Shown here piece by piece: positions 8,329 to 18,038 of a DNA stretch of 64,000 nucleotides. Origin of the DNA: Candidatus Acidiferrales bacterium (GTDB taxonomy: Bacteria > Acidobacteriota > Terriglobia > Acidiferrales > UBA7541); NCBI GenBank assembly GCA_035934015.1, contig DASYYH010000011.1, forward strand, positions 372,001 through 436,000. The letters are read 5' to 3'. The position numbers were made by a program, and so were the translations under genes. The notes under the pieces were generated by a model, which saw nothing but the letters and a program-made list of their open reading frames with translations, searched no databases and was not told the DNA's origin. How positions within the stretch are numbered: the first letter of the stretch is position 1; each line of letters starts with the position of its first letter.

Positions 8329-8931
8329 TCATCCACTTCTCAATCTGATGGATGGCGAAGAGATTGGTGGAGCTTCATAGAGAAACTGTTGCTGCGAGGA
8401 CACGGCGGCGCACTTTTCGTGTTCGAGAAGCCAGCGCTTGCGCTCGAGGCCGCCGCCATAGCCGGTGAGAGAACCATTCGCGCCGATGACGCGATGGCAG
8501 GGCACGACAATCGGAATGGGATTCGAACCGTTGGCGAGGCCGACGGCGCGAACCGCGGCGGGACGGCCAATCTGACGAGCCAACTGCGAATAAGAAACCG
8601 TCGTGCCACAGGGGATTTTTCGCAGCGCTTGCCACACCCTGCATTGAAAAGGCGTCCCGGCCATTTGAACGGGGATGGAATCGATCGCGGCCAGGTCTCC
8701 CGCAAAATAACGACGGATGGCGGCCGATAAGCCGCCGGGATCGCGGGCCGCCTCGAGCTGAAAATCATTTTTGCCATAGTGGAGCTGCAAAAAGCGGAGG
8801 GTGCGCGGTTCGTGTTCGGTCCAATCGATGGCGCGCAGATTTCCGGCGTGGTCGGCGACGATGAGCATCTGGCCGATGGGCGTTTCGAAGCGATCAATCA
8901 GCAAACGCAAAATTTCACCCGCGAGCGTCAA
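8329..8931 (-). CDS. ogt: Methylated-DNA--protein-cysteine methyltransferase
   Basis: A 200-aa suicide repair enzyme that transfers the alkyl group from O6-alkylguanine to its own cysteine. The active-site motif PCHRVIG is present with the acceptor Cys near residue 145. Preceding it is the helix-turn-helix region GTTVSYSQLARQIGRPAAVRAVG with the arginine finger, and TPFQCRVWQALRKIPCG. The N-terminal domain is the short Ogt type without an Ada regulatory part. It lies 15 nt downstream of the endonuclease III gene on the same strand, so the two DNA-repair genes are probably co-expressed. Confidence 0.92.
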   Translation of the reverse strand: MTLAGEILRLLIDRFETPIGQMLIVADHAGNLRAIDWTEHEPRTLRFLQLHYGKNDFQLEAARDPGGLSAAIRRYFAGDLAAIDSIPVQMAGTPFQCRVWQALRKIPCGTTVSYSQLARQIGRPAAVRAVGLANGSNPIPIVVPCHRVIGANGSLTGYGGGLERKRWLLEHEKCAAVSSQQQFLYEAPPISSPSIRLRSG

Positions 8932-8946
8932 ATTGCGGCGCGGAAA

Positions 8947-9705
8947 TCAAACCGTTTTGTCCCTGGAATAGCAAAGGCGCTCAAGATTGCATTCGAGGCA
9001 GCGCGGCTTGCGCGCCTGACAAACGCGGCGGCCATGCCAGATGAGCTGATGGGAAAAAAGAATCCAGCGATCCTGGGGAATGACTTTCATCAGGTCCTGC
9101 TCGATCTTTTTGGGATCGGCATTCTTTGTCAGATCAAGACGCTCGGAAAGGCGCTGGACGTGCGTATCGACGACGACGCCGGAGGCGATGCCGAAGGCCG
9201 TACCGAGAACGACGTTTGCGGTCTTGCGCGCGACGCCGGGAAGGGTAAGCAATTCGTCCATGGTTTGCGGGACTTTGCCGTCGAATTCCCCGACGATTTT
9301 TTTGCTGGCGCCGATGATGGATTTCGTTTTGTTGCGGAAAAACCCCGTGGAGCGAATGTCATTTTCGAGCTCGGCGGGATTCGCATAGGCAAAATCCTTG
9401 GGCGCGGGATATTTCGGGAAGAGAGTCTTTGTGACGATATTCACGCGCTCGTCCGTGCACTGCGCGGAAAGGATTGTGGCGACCAACAAATGAAACGCGC
9501 TGTCGTGATGCAATTCGCATGTCGCTGCCGGATAAGCCTGATCAAGCTTTTCGAGAATCGCGCGGACGCGCTTCGGATTCGCGCCACGAGCGGAGGATGA
9601 CGCGGCACGAGATTTAGGAGCGGCTGAGGCCTTTTTCCGTTTCGCTTTCGGTTTTGCGCTTTTCCTTGCCATGGGATTCGCTTGAGAAATATAGCACAAC
9701 CACAA
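8947..9705 (-). CDS. nth: Endonuclease III (DNA glycosylase/AP lyase)
   Basis: A base-excision repair enzyme for oxidised pyrimidines. The helix-hairpin-helix LPGVARKTANVVL carries the catalytic Lys, followed by VVDTHVQRLSERL with the catalytic Asp. The C-terminus has the [4Fe-4S] loop C-x6-C-x2-C-x5-C (CQARKPRCLECNLERLC). Length is 252 aa from 9705. An internal ATG at 9672 would remove 11 hydrophobic residues and start at MARKSAKPKAK; this looks more natural because a Lys/Ala-rich basic leader follows it. Neither start has a strong ribosome site. Confidence 0.92.
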   Translation of the reverse strand: MWLCYISQANPMARKSAKPKAKRKKASAAPKSRAASSSARGANPKRVRAILEKLDQAYPAATCELHHDSAFHLLVATILSAQCTDERVNIVTKTLFPKYPAPKDFAYANPAELENDIRSTGFFRNKTKSIIGASKKIVGEFDGKVPQTMDELLTLPGVARKTANVVLGTAFGIASGVVVDTHVQRLSERLDLTKNADPKKIEQDLMKVIPQDRWILFSHQLIWHGRRVCQARKPRCLECNLERLCYSRDKTV

Positions 9706-9742
9706 AAACGGCTGAGATGCGAACGGCTGGCTTTCACCGACC

Positions 9743-11233
9743 TTAGTTATTCGCTTCGCCGAAATCGGCGGTTCCTACGCGAACGATGGTGCGATGAGTT
9801 TCAGCGCTTGCCGACGATTTTGGAATGCCTCCGGCAGCGACACTCTTCTTGGGCGCTTCCTCGGCCCAAATACCATAGACGCGCCCGCCGAAGGCGGCGA
9901 TTCCCGTGTAGTCGCCGATAAAATTATCGCGAGCTTCGAATAGCTTATCGGTCCAAGCGTAATTCTGGAAAGTCTGGCCGCCATCGGCGGAACGCGCGAG
10001 GACGACGGCGGTTTTTCGGTTTTCCGTGTCGTCGCGACGGTCGTAAAAAATGACGTAAGCGTCGCTCGTTATGGGATCGACGGCCAGCCACTGGAAAAAA
10101 TGATCGGAGCCGTCGTGAAGCGGATCAGAATTGACGCGCACGGCAGAGGACCATGAAGCGCCACGGTCATTCGACACCGAGACGAAAACATCCACATCGC
10201 CATTGCGGTAATCGCTCCAGGAGACGAACAAGCGGCCACTCTTCGGGTCCACGGCGAGCTGAGGAAAACCATTGGCGCGCGAGACATCATGGACCTTGAA
10301 GTAGGACGGAGCGTTGCGGAGGATGATTGCAGAAGGAGCGAAGGTTTTTCCGCCGTCTTTCGAAAACGTGAAAGCAATGTCGTCGCCATCGGCCCAGACG
10401 GCATAGAGCGTTCCGTCCGGAGCGACCGCGCCGCTGAACCCTTCGACATCGCCATTGTCGTCGCGCGGCAGGCCTTCCTGAGAACTGATTTCGATTGGCG
10501 CGGACCAGGTTTGGCCGTCGTCTGTGGAGCGTGCGAAGAGAATCACGGACTTCGTGAGCGTGAATTGCGTCCACCCAACGTAGAGATTTCCGGCGTAAGC
10601 CCCTTTGGTGTCGTCGGCGACGATGTAGGGCTTGTCCTCGAACGGAATACCCGGCTTGGTGGGATGCGCAATCACAGTAGATGGGTTTTTGGCCCAGCTT
10701 TTCCCGCCATCGAGGGAGCGGCGGACAAAGATGCCGTTGCGCGTGGCGCCGCGCGCCCAGTAGTCCTGGCTTCCGAGCTTGTCGAAGGCGATGTAGCACA
10801 AGAAAGCGTGACCTTTGCCGTCGTATGCGACGGAGACGTCTCCGGAAACACGATAATTTTCGGGTGCAGTTCCAGACGCGCGACTCCAGTCCTGGCCGGC
10901 GTCGAGCGAATATTCAATGGTTGCGGGAACTTGAAAAGCGGCCACCAGTTGCTGAGGATCGCGGGGATTCACAGCAATGGAAGGCTCGTTGAAAAATCCG
11001 GGCTTGGAGGTCAGATCCGCCAGATGCGAATCGGGAGGCGCTAACAAAGATTGCGCGAAGGAATGGCCCGCCGGAAAGATGAAAAGCGAAAAGGAAGCGA
11101 GGAGCAGAAGCCACCCGGTGCGGACTAAATTGCGGATTACTGCACCGCCTCCGCTCAAACGAGTCGATCGTGTTTTCGCATTGAACACTAGCCTGCGTGT
11201 TTGAAAGCTCAAAACAAATGCACCGACGGCCAA
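9743..11233 (-). CDS. Secreted BNR/Asp-box repeat protein (sialidase-like fold)
   Basis: A protein of about 496 aa. It has a signal peptide (GWLLLLASFSLFIFPAGHSFAQ, cleaved after AQ) followed by a beta-propeller domain with several Asp-box repeats: SLDAGQDWSR, SLDGGKSWAK, STDDGQTWSA, SKDGGKTFAP, SNDRGASWSS and SADGGQTFQN. The fold is shared by sialidases and by non-enzymatic propellers. The RIP motif and arginine triad of true sialidases are not evident, so glycosidase activity is uncertain. The frame begins at a TTG (11233), one base after the stop of the upstream lipoprotein gene. The real start may be further in, because the n-region is unusually long (about 40 residues). Confidence 0.75.
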   Translation of the reverse strand: MAVGAFVLSFQTRRLVFNAKTRSTRLSGGGAVIRNLVRTGWLLLLASFSLFIFPAGHSFAQSLLAPPDSHLADLTSKPGFFNEPSIAVNPRDPQQLVAAFQVPATIEYSLDAGQDWSRASGTAPENYRVSGDVSVAYDGKGHAFLCYIAFDKLGSQDYWARGATRNGIFVRRSLDGGKSWAKNPSTVIAHPTKPGIPFEDKPYIVADDTKGAYAGNLYVGWTQFTLTKSVILFARSTDDGQTWSAPIEISSQEGLPRDDNGDVEGFSGAVAPDGTLYAVWADGDDIAFTFSKDGGKTFAPSAIILRNAPSYFKVHDVSRANGFPQLAVDPKSGRLFVSWSDYRNGDVDVFVSVSNDRGASWSSAVRVNSDPLHDGSDHFFQWLAVDPITSDAYVIFYDRRDDTENRKTAVVLARSADGGQTFQNYAWTDKLFEARDNFIGDYTGIAAFGGRVYGIWAEEAPKKSVAAGGIPKSSASAETHRTIVRVGTADFGEANN

Positions 11234-11234
11234 G

Positions 11235-13853
11235 CTAATGCCTTAGAAAGAAGACTTGAGGATGGAGGTCCGTGGCTGCGGACGGTATCGCGCGAATATC
11301 CGACGGCGAGAGAATATACAAAACGAACTGCGTCGGGACTCCCGTGGTCGAGGTCAGATTCAATATTCCGCGCCCGTTCGAAGCGATCGAGTAGGACCCT
11401 GTGAAGCCGATATTGCCGCCGGGGTTCAAGATGTCACCGCCCTCATCGAATTTGCCGATCATACTTGAGACTCCGTCGGACAAGAGCGAGCCGGTGAAAT
11501 CGAGGCCAGATTTGTCCGTAACCGCTGGCGTGCCAATCAGAGGAGGCCCGAAACTGAAGTAACTGGTGGCCGAAGCAGAATTGAAAGGCCCGGCAGACTG
11601 CGATTCGACGACACCGCCAGATGCTTGCGCGTCCTGCCCGATAACGAAGCCTTCGTTGGGCGAAATCAGGTAGAGGACGGCGACCTGGCTGCCAATTCCG
11701 GTAAGCATCGCACGGCCATTGGGTGCGACCGAGTATGAGCCGGTTGAATTGGAGTTTAGCGCGACCGTTCCGGCGCTATTGGAATCGGACGCCAAGCTCA
11801 CGGAAGTTCCGCCGCTAGCCGATAGCAAGCCACCGAGCACACTCGATTTTCCGGCGGAAGTTTGACCCATTTCCGTGACAACCATCGAACCGTTAAGAGA
11901 AGTGGCATCGAATGAAGGCTGCGTTTGGAGTATGGCTTCGCCGGTGGTCGTAGGAGTTGAAGGAGCGAGCGCATCCATGCCCGCGAAGAGAACATCCGAG
12001 GGACTAACCATGTAAAAAACAAAATTGAGCGTTCCGTTTGGCGTAGTAATCGATGCCGTGCCGCGCCCGTTCTGGCCCACCAAGAACGTACCCGTGACAC
12101 CTGTTAGATAGGAATTTGCCGTGCCTCCATCGTTCACGTCGGCATTCCCATTCTGAAGAAGGCTCACGCCATCGGCACTGAGCACTCCGGTTTCAACGTA
12201 TCGGTTTCCGGAGGAATCAGGGCCCGCGAGTTCAAAGACATAATTCCCGCTAAAATTCGATGGCGAGAAGATCAGGTTATCTTGTTTTCGCAAAATGCCT
12301 GTGCCGTACATTTGAGAGTTGTCGGACTCGACAAACTGAGCGTCGCCGGCCGCGTTGAGAACAAAACGATATGTCGAACTGACTCCCGCGACATTCAACG
12401 TGAAGCTCCCGCGACCGTCGGATCCCACGGTATAGGTGCCGAAGCTAATTGCGTTGTCCTGACTGGGGCCGGGCGTGTTGTCGTTCTGAGTGATTCCAAC
12501 GTCAATGTTAATATCCTCGAAGCCCTGCACGACATGGCCACCGCCATCAAAGGTGAGCGTCCCGCCAATCATGATGGGAGCGTCACTCGCCGCGCCATCG
12601 AAACCATTGAAAGTGAAAACGTAATTGCCGCTGAGAAGCGCATCATTTGTTGGCGAGGCGGCCACGGCTAACGTCAGCGTCTGCGAAGCCTGCTGCGCGG
12701 GAGATTCCGAGTCCGTTACCTGCACGGTGAAAGTATTCGTGGAAACAGCCGTTGGAACCCCGGAAATAACCCCACTGGAGGGATCCAAGGAAAGGCCTGA
12801 GGGGAGGATGCCGCTGGTGACGACCCAAGTGAAAGGACTGATACCGCCTGTAACATGGATGGGAACGCTATAGTCTATCGCCGTGTTGGCGGAAGAGAGC
12901 GTGGTCGTGGTGATTGATAAAGAATTCGGAGCGCCAACGGTGAGCGTCAAAGGTTGCTGAGCAACCTGCGCAGTTCCATTTGGCGGCAGAAGAGAAGAAT
13001 CCGTAGCTTGCAGGGTAAAGCCAAACGATCCTTGAGTCGTTGGCGTGCCTGAAACCTGCCCGGTTGTAGGCGCCAAGCTGAGTCCGGGAGGCAGAGAACC
13101 GGCAATTATGGACCAGGTTACAGGAGGAACGCCGCCGACAGCAGCAAAAGGAAAGTTATAGGGACTGCCCTGCGCAGCATTGGGCATTGAAGTTGTACCG
13201 ATCGAAAATGGAGGCGCGGCACCAACGGTGATCGTGTACGTCTGCGAGGCGGTGAGCGGAGGCGTGCCCTGGTCGGTGACTGTGACCGTAAAAGTGTAGT
13301 TCCCGCCATCAACTGTCGGCCGGCCCGTGAGAAAGCCATTCGTATTCAGGTGGAGACCGGGCGGGAGCGAACCGCTGGATATCGTAAAAATAAGAGGCGA
13401 AACTCCCCCATTGGCGATGATTTGCTGGCTGTACGTGGCTCCATTGAGCACGCCCGGCAAAGAGACCGTAGCAATAATGGGAGCCGGATTGACGGTGATA
13501 TTTATCGTGGTGGTGGCGGAGTTGTTCACGTTGGCCGTAATCGTCAGAACGACAGTCAGCAGCTTGCCCGTGGACTTGGGAGCCACGTAGGTCATGGAGG
13601 TGGTTGTTACATTGCTGAGAGTTCCGCAGGCAGCAGCGGAGCAATGCGGACCGGAAAGACTCCAAGTCACTCCGGAATTGGTCTGATCGCCTGGAACGAA
13701 GGCGGTAAAAGGGATTGATTGACCCTGGTCAACCGACTGGGGCGCATTGGGGCTCACCGCGATGGAATAAAAGGCCGAGCCACCGCCGCAGCCTGCCAGC
13801 AGGCTGCCAGCCATCAGACCGCACAAAGCTAGCCACAACGAGCGCTTCTTCAT
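11235..13853 (-). CDS. Large lipoprotein with He_PIG immunoglobulin-like domains
   Basis: An 872-aa exported lipoprotein. A short basic n-region and hydrophobic core lead to the lipobox LLAGC followed by GGGS. Residues of about 30-120 form a bacterial Ig-like domain. Three He_PIG-type repeats follow, each with the pattern SGSLPPGL...G.l.GtPt..G.y.FtV.vtDs. The C-terminal half holds several repeats of about 110-120 residues, rich in Gly and Thr, with motifs such as GNYVFTFNGFDG, GNYVFELAGPDSSG and NGRGTASI. These look like an Acidobacteriota-style surface domain of unknown function. The ATG at 13853 is preferred over the longer frame because the signal sequence starts there. Probably surface adhesion or matrix binding (inference). 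Confidence 0.8.
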   Translation of the reverse strand: MKKRSLWLALCGLMAGSLLAGCGGGSAFYSIAVSPNAPQSVDQGQSIPFTAFVPGDQTNSGVTWSLSGPHCSAAACGTLSNVTTTSMTYVAPKSTGKLLTVVLTITANVNNSATTTINITVNPAPIIATVSLPGVLNGATYSQQIIANGGVSPLIFTISSGSLPPGLHLNTNGFLTGRPTVDGGNYTFTVTVTDQGTPPLTASQTYTITVGAAPPFSIGTTSMPNAAQGSPYNFPFAAVGGVPPVTWSIIAGSLPPGLSLAPTTGQVSGTPTTQGSFGFTLQATDSSLLPPNGTAQVAQQPLTLTVGAPNSLSITTTTLSSANTAIDYSVPIHVTGGISPFTWVVTSGILPSGLSLDPSSGVISGVPTAVSTNTFTVQVTDSESPAQQASQTLTLAVAASPTNDALLSGNYVFTFNGFDGAASDAPIMIGGTLTFDGGGHVVQGFEDINIDVGITQNDNTPGPSQDNAISFGTYTVGSDGRGSFTLNVAGVSSTYRFVLNAAGDAQFVESDNSQMYGTGILRKQDNLIFSPSNFSGNYVFELAGPDSSGNRYVETGVLSADGVSLLQNGNADVNDGGTANSYLTGVTGTFLVGQNGRGTASITTPNGTLNFVFYMVSPSDVLFAGMDALAPSTPTTTGEAILQTQPSFDATSLNGSMVVTEMGQTSAGKSSVLGGLLSASGGTSVSLASDSNSAGTVALNSNSTGSYSVAPNGRAMLTGIGSQVAVLYLISPNEGFVIGQDAQASGGVVESQSAGPFNSASATSYFSFGPPLIGTPAVTDKSGLDFTGSLLSDGVSSMIGKFDEGGDILNPGGNIGFTGSYSIASNGRGILNLTSTTGVPTQFVLYILSPSDIRAIPSAATDLHPQVFFLRH

Positions 13854-14232
13854 TTTCTTTCGCTGGCGCGCATCAAGCACGTCATTTTGCTGCGATGGGC
13901 AATCCATCATTCGATTTCTAATTCTGCCATCTGGAAGGCCGGAATGGCTTGATGGCGTCATTCCTGGCATAGGGCAGGCGCTGAAGTCTCGCACACACAA
14001 AGCAAACAATTTAAATAACAAAACGACGCGATGGTGTCAACGCGCATCTTCCATCTCACGAAAAACAAGACTCTTACAAATCGTTATTGCCGGAGACGAC
14101 TCGCTCACCGCTCCGAAGATTCGGCATCCGTCCTAGCCGTTGTGGATGCAAGTCCATTCGTTCTCGTTGCCCAAGGAAAACCGAGCGACTCACACAGGCT
14201 CCAGCAAAAAATATTTCCTGTAGACTGTATTT
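13854..14232. other. Divergent intergenic region
   Basis: 379 nt between the divergently transcribed lipoprotein and MFS genes. It presumably holds both promoters. I see no convincing coding frame, repeat or clear -35/-10 pair. Confidence 0.5.
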
Positions 14233-15399
14233 GTGAGCCATGAAACCTGGCAGCTATCCTATCTGATTATTTTCCGGTTGATGCGCAGTTTCGCGGCGGG
14301 CATCATCATTCTCGTTCTTCCTTACTACGTCCTGGGCTACCTGCACTATTCGGTCTATACACTTGGCGTGCTTTACGCCGCCGCGACTCTGGCCACGGCA
14401 GTTTTCGCGCTGCTTTTCGGGTTTCTGACAGACCTCTGGGGGCATAAGAACACCCTTTTGCTCGTGGGCCTCCTTCTTCCAATCGGCGCGATTCTCGCTT
14501 TTGCTTCCGGCCGGCTTCCCATTTTATTCATCGCATCTATACTCGGAGGATTTTCGGCAACGGGATCGCGCGCAGCAGGAAGCGTTGGCGGCGCGGCGCA
14601 GCCGATTCAAAGCGCCGTGATTGCGGATCTGACGTCCCTTCAGAATCGCACATTTTGGTTTTCGCTGTTCACATTTTTGAGCGGAGTCGTCAGCGCCGCG
14701 GGCATGCTCTCGGCGCGCTTGTTCAGTCCGCGCGATGCATTTCTCGCTGCGGCCGTGGTCAGCGGCGCGGGCTTGGTGTTTCTTCTACCAATGAAACTTT
14801 CCATGGGTGGAGGCCGCCTGAATTCTCTACAAAGCAGAAAAGTCATTGGCAAATTTTCGCTGACCGCAGCGGTGAACGGCATTTCTCAGGGACTTGTGAT
14901 GCCGTTTCTGATTCCCTTCTTCGTGATCGTTTATGGCGTGCCGAAATCGCGGATGTCCGTTTACGGATTTGGCAGCGAATTGATAGCCGCAGTCGCAATG
15001 CTCATCGCGCCTGCGCTCGAACGCCGATTTGGATTCGTCAAAGGAGTCGCCGTGACACGCGGGGTGGGAGCACTGCTTTTGCTGCTTCTGCCGCTGACGA
15101 GAATTTTTGATCTCGCGCTCGTCGTGTACATGCTTACACCGGCGCTGCGCATCGCGGCCATACCGGCGCAACAGACAGCGCTCACGGCGATGGTTCACGA
15201 AAACGAGATGGGACGCGCCCTGGCCATGAATCAGGTCGCGCGGCTTACGACATCGGCCGGAGCTGCGGGATTCACTGGATATATGTTCGATTTGTCGGAC
15301 ATCGGATTGCCCTTCTACGCGTATGCGGCCATAACGGCGGTGAGCTTGGTTCTCTATTTTCGATTTTTTGGGGCGAATCCGGAATTGCGGGCGGAATAG
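14233..15399 (+). CDS. MFS transporter
   Basis: A 388-aa integral membrane protein with about 11-12 hydrophobic segments. The loop 2-3 signature of the major facilitator superfamily is recognisable as GFLTDLWGHKNTLLLVG. The central segment FSATGSRAAGSVGGAAQPIQSAVIAD is Gly/Ala-rich, as in drug or sugar efflux members, but the substrate is unknown. The likely start is the GTG at 14233; no ATG occurs in frame before codon 17. It converges with the symporter gene, with 13 nt between the stop codons. Confidence 0.75.
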   Translation: MSHETWQLSYLIIFRLMRSFAAGIIILVLPYYVLGYLHYSVYTLGVLYAAATLATAVFALLFGFLTDLWGHKNTLLLVGLLLPIGAILAFASGRLPILFIASILGGFSATGSRAAGSVGGAAQPIQSAVIADLTSLQNRTFWFSLFTFLSGVVSAAGMLSARLFSPRDAFLAAAVVSGAGLVFLLPMKLSMGGGRLNSLQSRKVIGKFSLTAAVNGISQGLVMPFLIPFFVIVYGVPKSRMSVYGFGSELIAAVAMLIAPALERRFGFVKGVAVTRGVGALLLLLLPLTRIFDLALVVYMLTPALRIAAIPAQQTALTAMVHENEMGRALAMNQVARLTTSAGAAGFTGYMFDLSDIGLPFYAYAAITAVSLVLYFRFFGANPELRAE

Positions 15400-15412
15400 C
15401 AAGAATTCCTGA

Positions 15413-16786
15413 TCAGGACTGCTGTGAAAGTGCGGAGGCGGGCGGGAAATCGCCTTCCCATTGGGCAACGACGACGGTAGCCAGACAGTTGCCGACCACG
15501 TTGACAGCGGTGCGAACCATGTCCATTAGCGGGTCAACGGCAAAGAGAAGATAGAAGGAATCCATCGGCAAGTGAAATGAAGTTGCGGCTGCCAGGACAA
15601 TGACAAGTCCCGCGCGAGCAACTCCGGCTGTGCCTTTGCTTGTCAGGAGCAGGGTCAACATCATCAGCGATTCCTGCGCAATCGTCAGATGGATCCCGGC
15701 GGCTTGAGCCATGAAGATCAAGCCGAGCGATTCATAGAGGCTCGAACCCGTGAGATTGAAGCTGTATCCGGTCGGCATTACGAAGGCCACGACGCCCCGC
15801 GGCACACCGAGGTTTCCCATGTTCTCCATGGCACACGGCAGCGCGGCTTCTGAACTGCTGGTCCCGAAAGCAATCGTGGCTGGTTCGGCGATGGCGCGGA
15901 GAAATTGGCGCAGCGGGACGCGAACGAACAGAGCGATCGGCAGGAGAACCAGAAAAACAAATGCAGCCAACGCCACATAGAGAGTGGCCAATAGCTTGAG
16001 CAGGGGCAGCATGACTCCCAAGCCCAAACGCCCCGTCGTGAACGCGATGGCACCGAAGACACCGACGGGGGCGAGGTACATCACAATATTTGTGAACTTG
16101 AACATCGTCTCGGAAAGGCTCTCGGCGAAGGAAAGCATCGGCTTGCGCTTTTGTTCATTTACGAGCGCCAAGCCCATGGCGAAAAGGATGCTGAAAATCA
16201 CGACCTGCAAAATCTGACCTTCGGCAACTGACTTCGCGATATTTTCCGGAAATATATTGAGAATGAGCTGCGCGGGTGTTTGCATGGGCGTCGCGACGGA
16301 CTGCGATGCGGCTGCGGCAGGCAACTGCACGCCGAATCCGGCGCGACTCACATTGATCGCGATTACGCCGATGATCAAAGCAATGGTCGAGACAATTTCA
16401 AAAAAAACCAAAGATTTGACCGCCATACGACCGACCTTCTTCAGTTCCGCGTGTCCGGCGATCCCGACGACAAGCGTTCCAAACAAAAGGGGCGCGATGA
16501 TGACTTTGATCAACCGGAGGAAAATTGTGCCGAGGACTTGAAACTGAACCGCGGTCGCGGGAGCGTCGTGACCGAACTCAATGCCGGCAAAAAGACCGAC
16601 GAGAATCCAAAGCGTGAGAGAACGCCGAGCTGTTGCGTAACAGGCAAGGAGAACTATCGCCATGCAGCGCGTGGCCACAAGAACCAAGACGGGAATGCGC
16701 AAACTAGCGGACTGGCCGGCAAGCGTCAGTAGAGCGGCTAACACGCACATGGCAAGAAATGCGGTCCGAAACCGGTTGCTGGCCAT
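15413..16786 (-). CDS. Dicarboxylate/amino-acid:cation symporter (DAACS/SDF family)
   Basis: A 457-aa membrane protein of the glutamate/C4-dicarboxylate transporter family. Hallmarks are the HP1 serine-rich tip GTSSSEAALP, the TM7 segment MPTGYSFNLTGSSLY, and the TM8 segment DPLMDMVRTAVNVVGN with the substrate-binding Asp, Arg and Asn. TM7 normally reads NxDG or NMDGT; here Thr replaces the conserved Asp. The N-terminus has two extra hydrophobic segments before the usual first helix, making it somewhat longer than typical 420-aa members. The ATG at 16786 has AAGG 9 nt upstream. Substrate is not assigned. Confidence 0.85.
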   Translation of the reverse strand: MASNRFRTAFLAMCVLAALLTLAGQSASLRIPVLVLVATRCMAIVLLACYATARRSLTLWILVGLFAGIEFGHDAPATAVQFQVLGTIFLRLIKVIIAPLLFGTLVVGIAGHAELKKVGRMAVKSLVFFEIVSTIALIIGVIAINVSRAGFGVQLPAAAASQSVATPMQTPAQLILNIFPENIAKSVAEGQILQVVIFSILFAMGLALVNEQKRKPMLSFAESLSETMFKFTNIVMYLAPVGVFGAIAFTTGRLGLGVMLPLLKLLATLYVALAAFVFLVLLPIALFVRVPLRQFLRAIAEPATIAFGTSSSEAALPCAMENMGNLGVPRGVVAFVMPTGYSFNLTGSSLYESLGLIFMAQAAGIHLTIAQESLMMLTLLLTSKGTAGVARAGLVIVLAAATSFHLPMDSFYLLFAVDPLMDMVRTAVNVVGNCLATVVVAQWEGDFPPASALSQQS

Positions 16787-17018
16787 GGGAAATTACCTTC
16801 CCGACCGTATTTCTATTCGTCGTATGATTGCGCCGCCCACTGGCGGCGAACGTTATGCTTTCGGCGAGCGCATGTCAATCCCGAAGCGCTGGTGAATTCG
16901 ATAAACAGGAGAGGCAACCTTATATTACTGAGCTGATTCTGTGCGAAGGGATGCAGATGATATTTCGAGGGGAAGATTGGAATCAGTTTCAGAACGCGTG
17001 CGGGGAGGTGTTTTTCGA

Positions 17019-18038
17019 ATGCTAATGAGCTGGCTTCGAAGGCTCGCTTTAACGGCAATCGTCGCACTCTCGCTCTTTGCTCCCAAATGGTCGCAAGGTC
17101 AGACGACTGGCAGCACATTATCAGGAACGGTTACCGACTCTGCCGGAAAACCGGTTCGCCATGCAAAAGTCACGGTAAAAAATGAAGCTACCGGCGAATC
17201 TAGTGCGGTGCAAACCGATGAGTCCGGCGCATATCAGATGCGGAATATGGAAGCCGGCGACTACGAGGTTACCGTCAGCGCGGATGGGATGGAAACGAAA
17301 GTCACAAAATTGACGATTGCGGCAGGCATCGACAAAACGCTCGATATCGCTCTGAGCGCCGCGAGCACGCCGCAAACGATCCAGAATGGCAAACCAGTAG
17401 CGCCGCCAGAACAAGGGGCGAAGACGCCCGCGGGCGGAACGGAACCTTCGCTGAGCGATCTCGGCTTTCCATCCACCGAGGTTCAAGGAAACGCAAAGGA
17501 GCAGGCAAGGTTGGACAAGCGGTCGCACATGCTCCAGATCCACCAGCGTTTGGGCCTGATCACGATCATTCCGCTGACCGCGACAGTCGTCAGCGGCGCG
17601 TTTGCCGGCGGGAAGGTGACGAGCTCAAGGGATCGCTATTTGCATGCCGCGCTCGGATCAGCAACGGCGGGACTGTATATTGCAAGCGCGTCGTACGCGA
17701 TCTTTGCTCCGAAAATACATGGGACAAAAGCAGAAGGACCCATTCGCTGGCATAAAGCGCTGGCCTGGATTCATGGGCCGGGGATGATTCTGACGCCGAT
17801 TCTCGGAGAGATGGCCTTCGTACAACGAAGCAGCGGAAAGAAGGTTCACGGGATAGCCAAGTTGCACGGTCAGGTGGCCATTGTCACCGCCGCTGCGTAT
17901 GGAGCGGCGGTTTTATCTGTGACGATTAAATCGGGAAGCGTTTCGCGGTCGGCAAAGAAGGTCGCCGCGGCCTTCGGCCTGAAGCGGTCGAAGCCGATCG
18001 AAACCTATACCGACCGAGAGGCTTCGGGGAGTCAATGA
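17019..18038 (+). CDS. Signal peptide + CarboxypepD_reg domain + b561-like membrane domain
   Basis: A 339-aa membrane protein. A signal peptide (residues 1-28, ending WSQGQ) leads to a carboxypeptidase-regulatory-like beta-sandwich (STLSGTVTDSAGKPVRHAKV... to about residue 110). After a Pro/Gly-rich linker come about four hydrophobic segments with conserved-looking histidines (QIHQRLG, YLHAALG, WHKALAWIHGPGM, HGIAKLHGQ). This histidine pattern resembles b561-type haem-binding four-helix domains, an assignment I infer. GGAGG lies 10 nt upstream of the ATG at 17019. The stop overlaps the next start (ATGA), coupling it to the YceI gene. E. coli pairs yceI with the b561-like yceJ, which supports an electron-transfer or lipid-quinone role at the membrane. 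Confidence 0.65.
   Translation: MLMSWLRRLALTAIVALSLFAPKWSQGQTTGSTLSGTVTDSAGKPVRHAKVTVKNEATGESSAVQTDESGAYQMRNMEAGDYEVTVSADGMETKVTKLTIAAGIDKTLDIALSAASTPQTIQNGKPVAPPEQGAKTPAGGTEPSLSDLGFPSTEVQGNAKEQARLDKRSHMLQIHQRLGLITIIPLTATVVSGAFAGGKVTSSRDRYLHAALGSATAGLYIASASYAIFAPKIHGTKAEGPIRWHKALAWIHGPGMILTPILGEMAFVQRSSGKKVHGIAKLHGQVAIVTAAAYGAAVLSVTIKSGSVSRSAKKVAAAFGLKRSKPIETYTDREASGSQ

Noticed and set aside
8779-9600. Plus-strand 273-codon open frame
   Set aside because: Antisense to nth and ogt; no recognisable domain.
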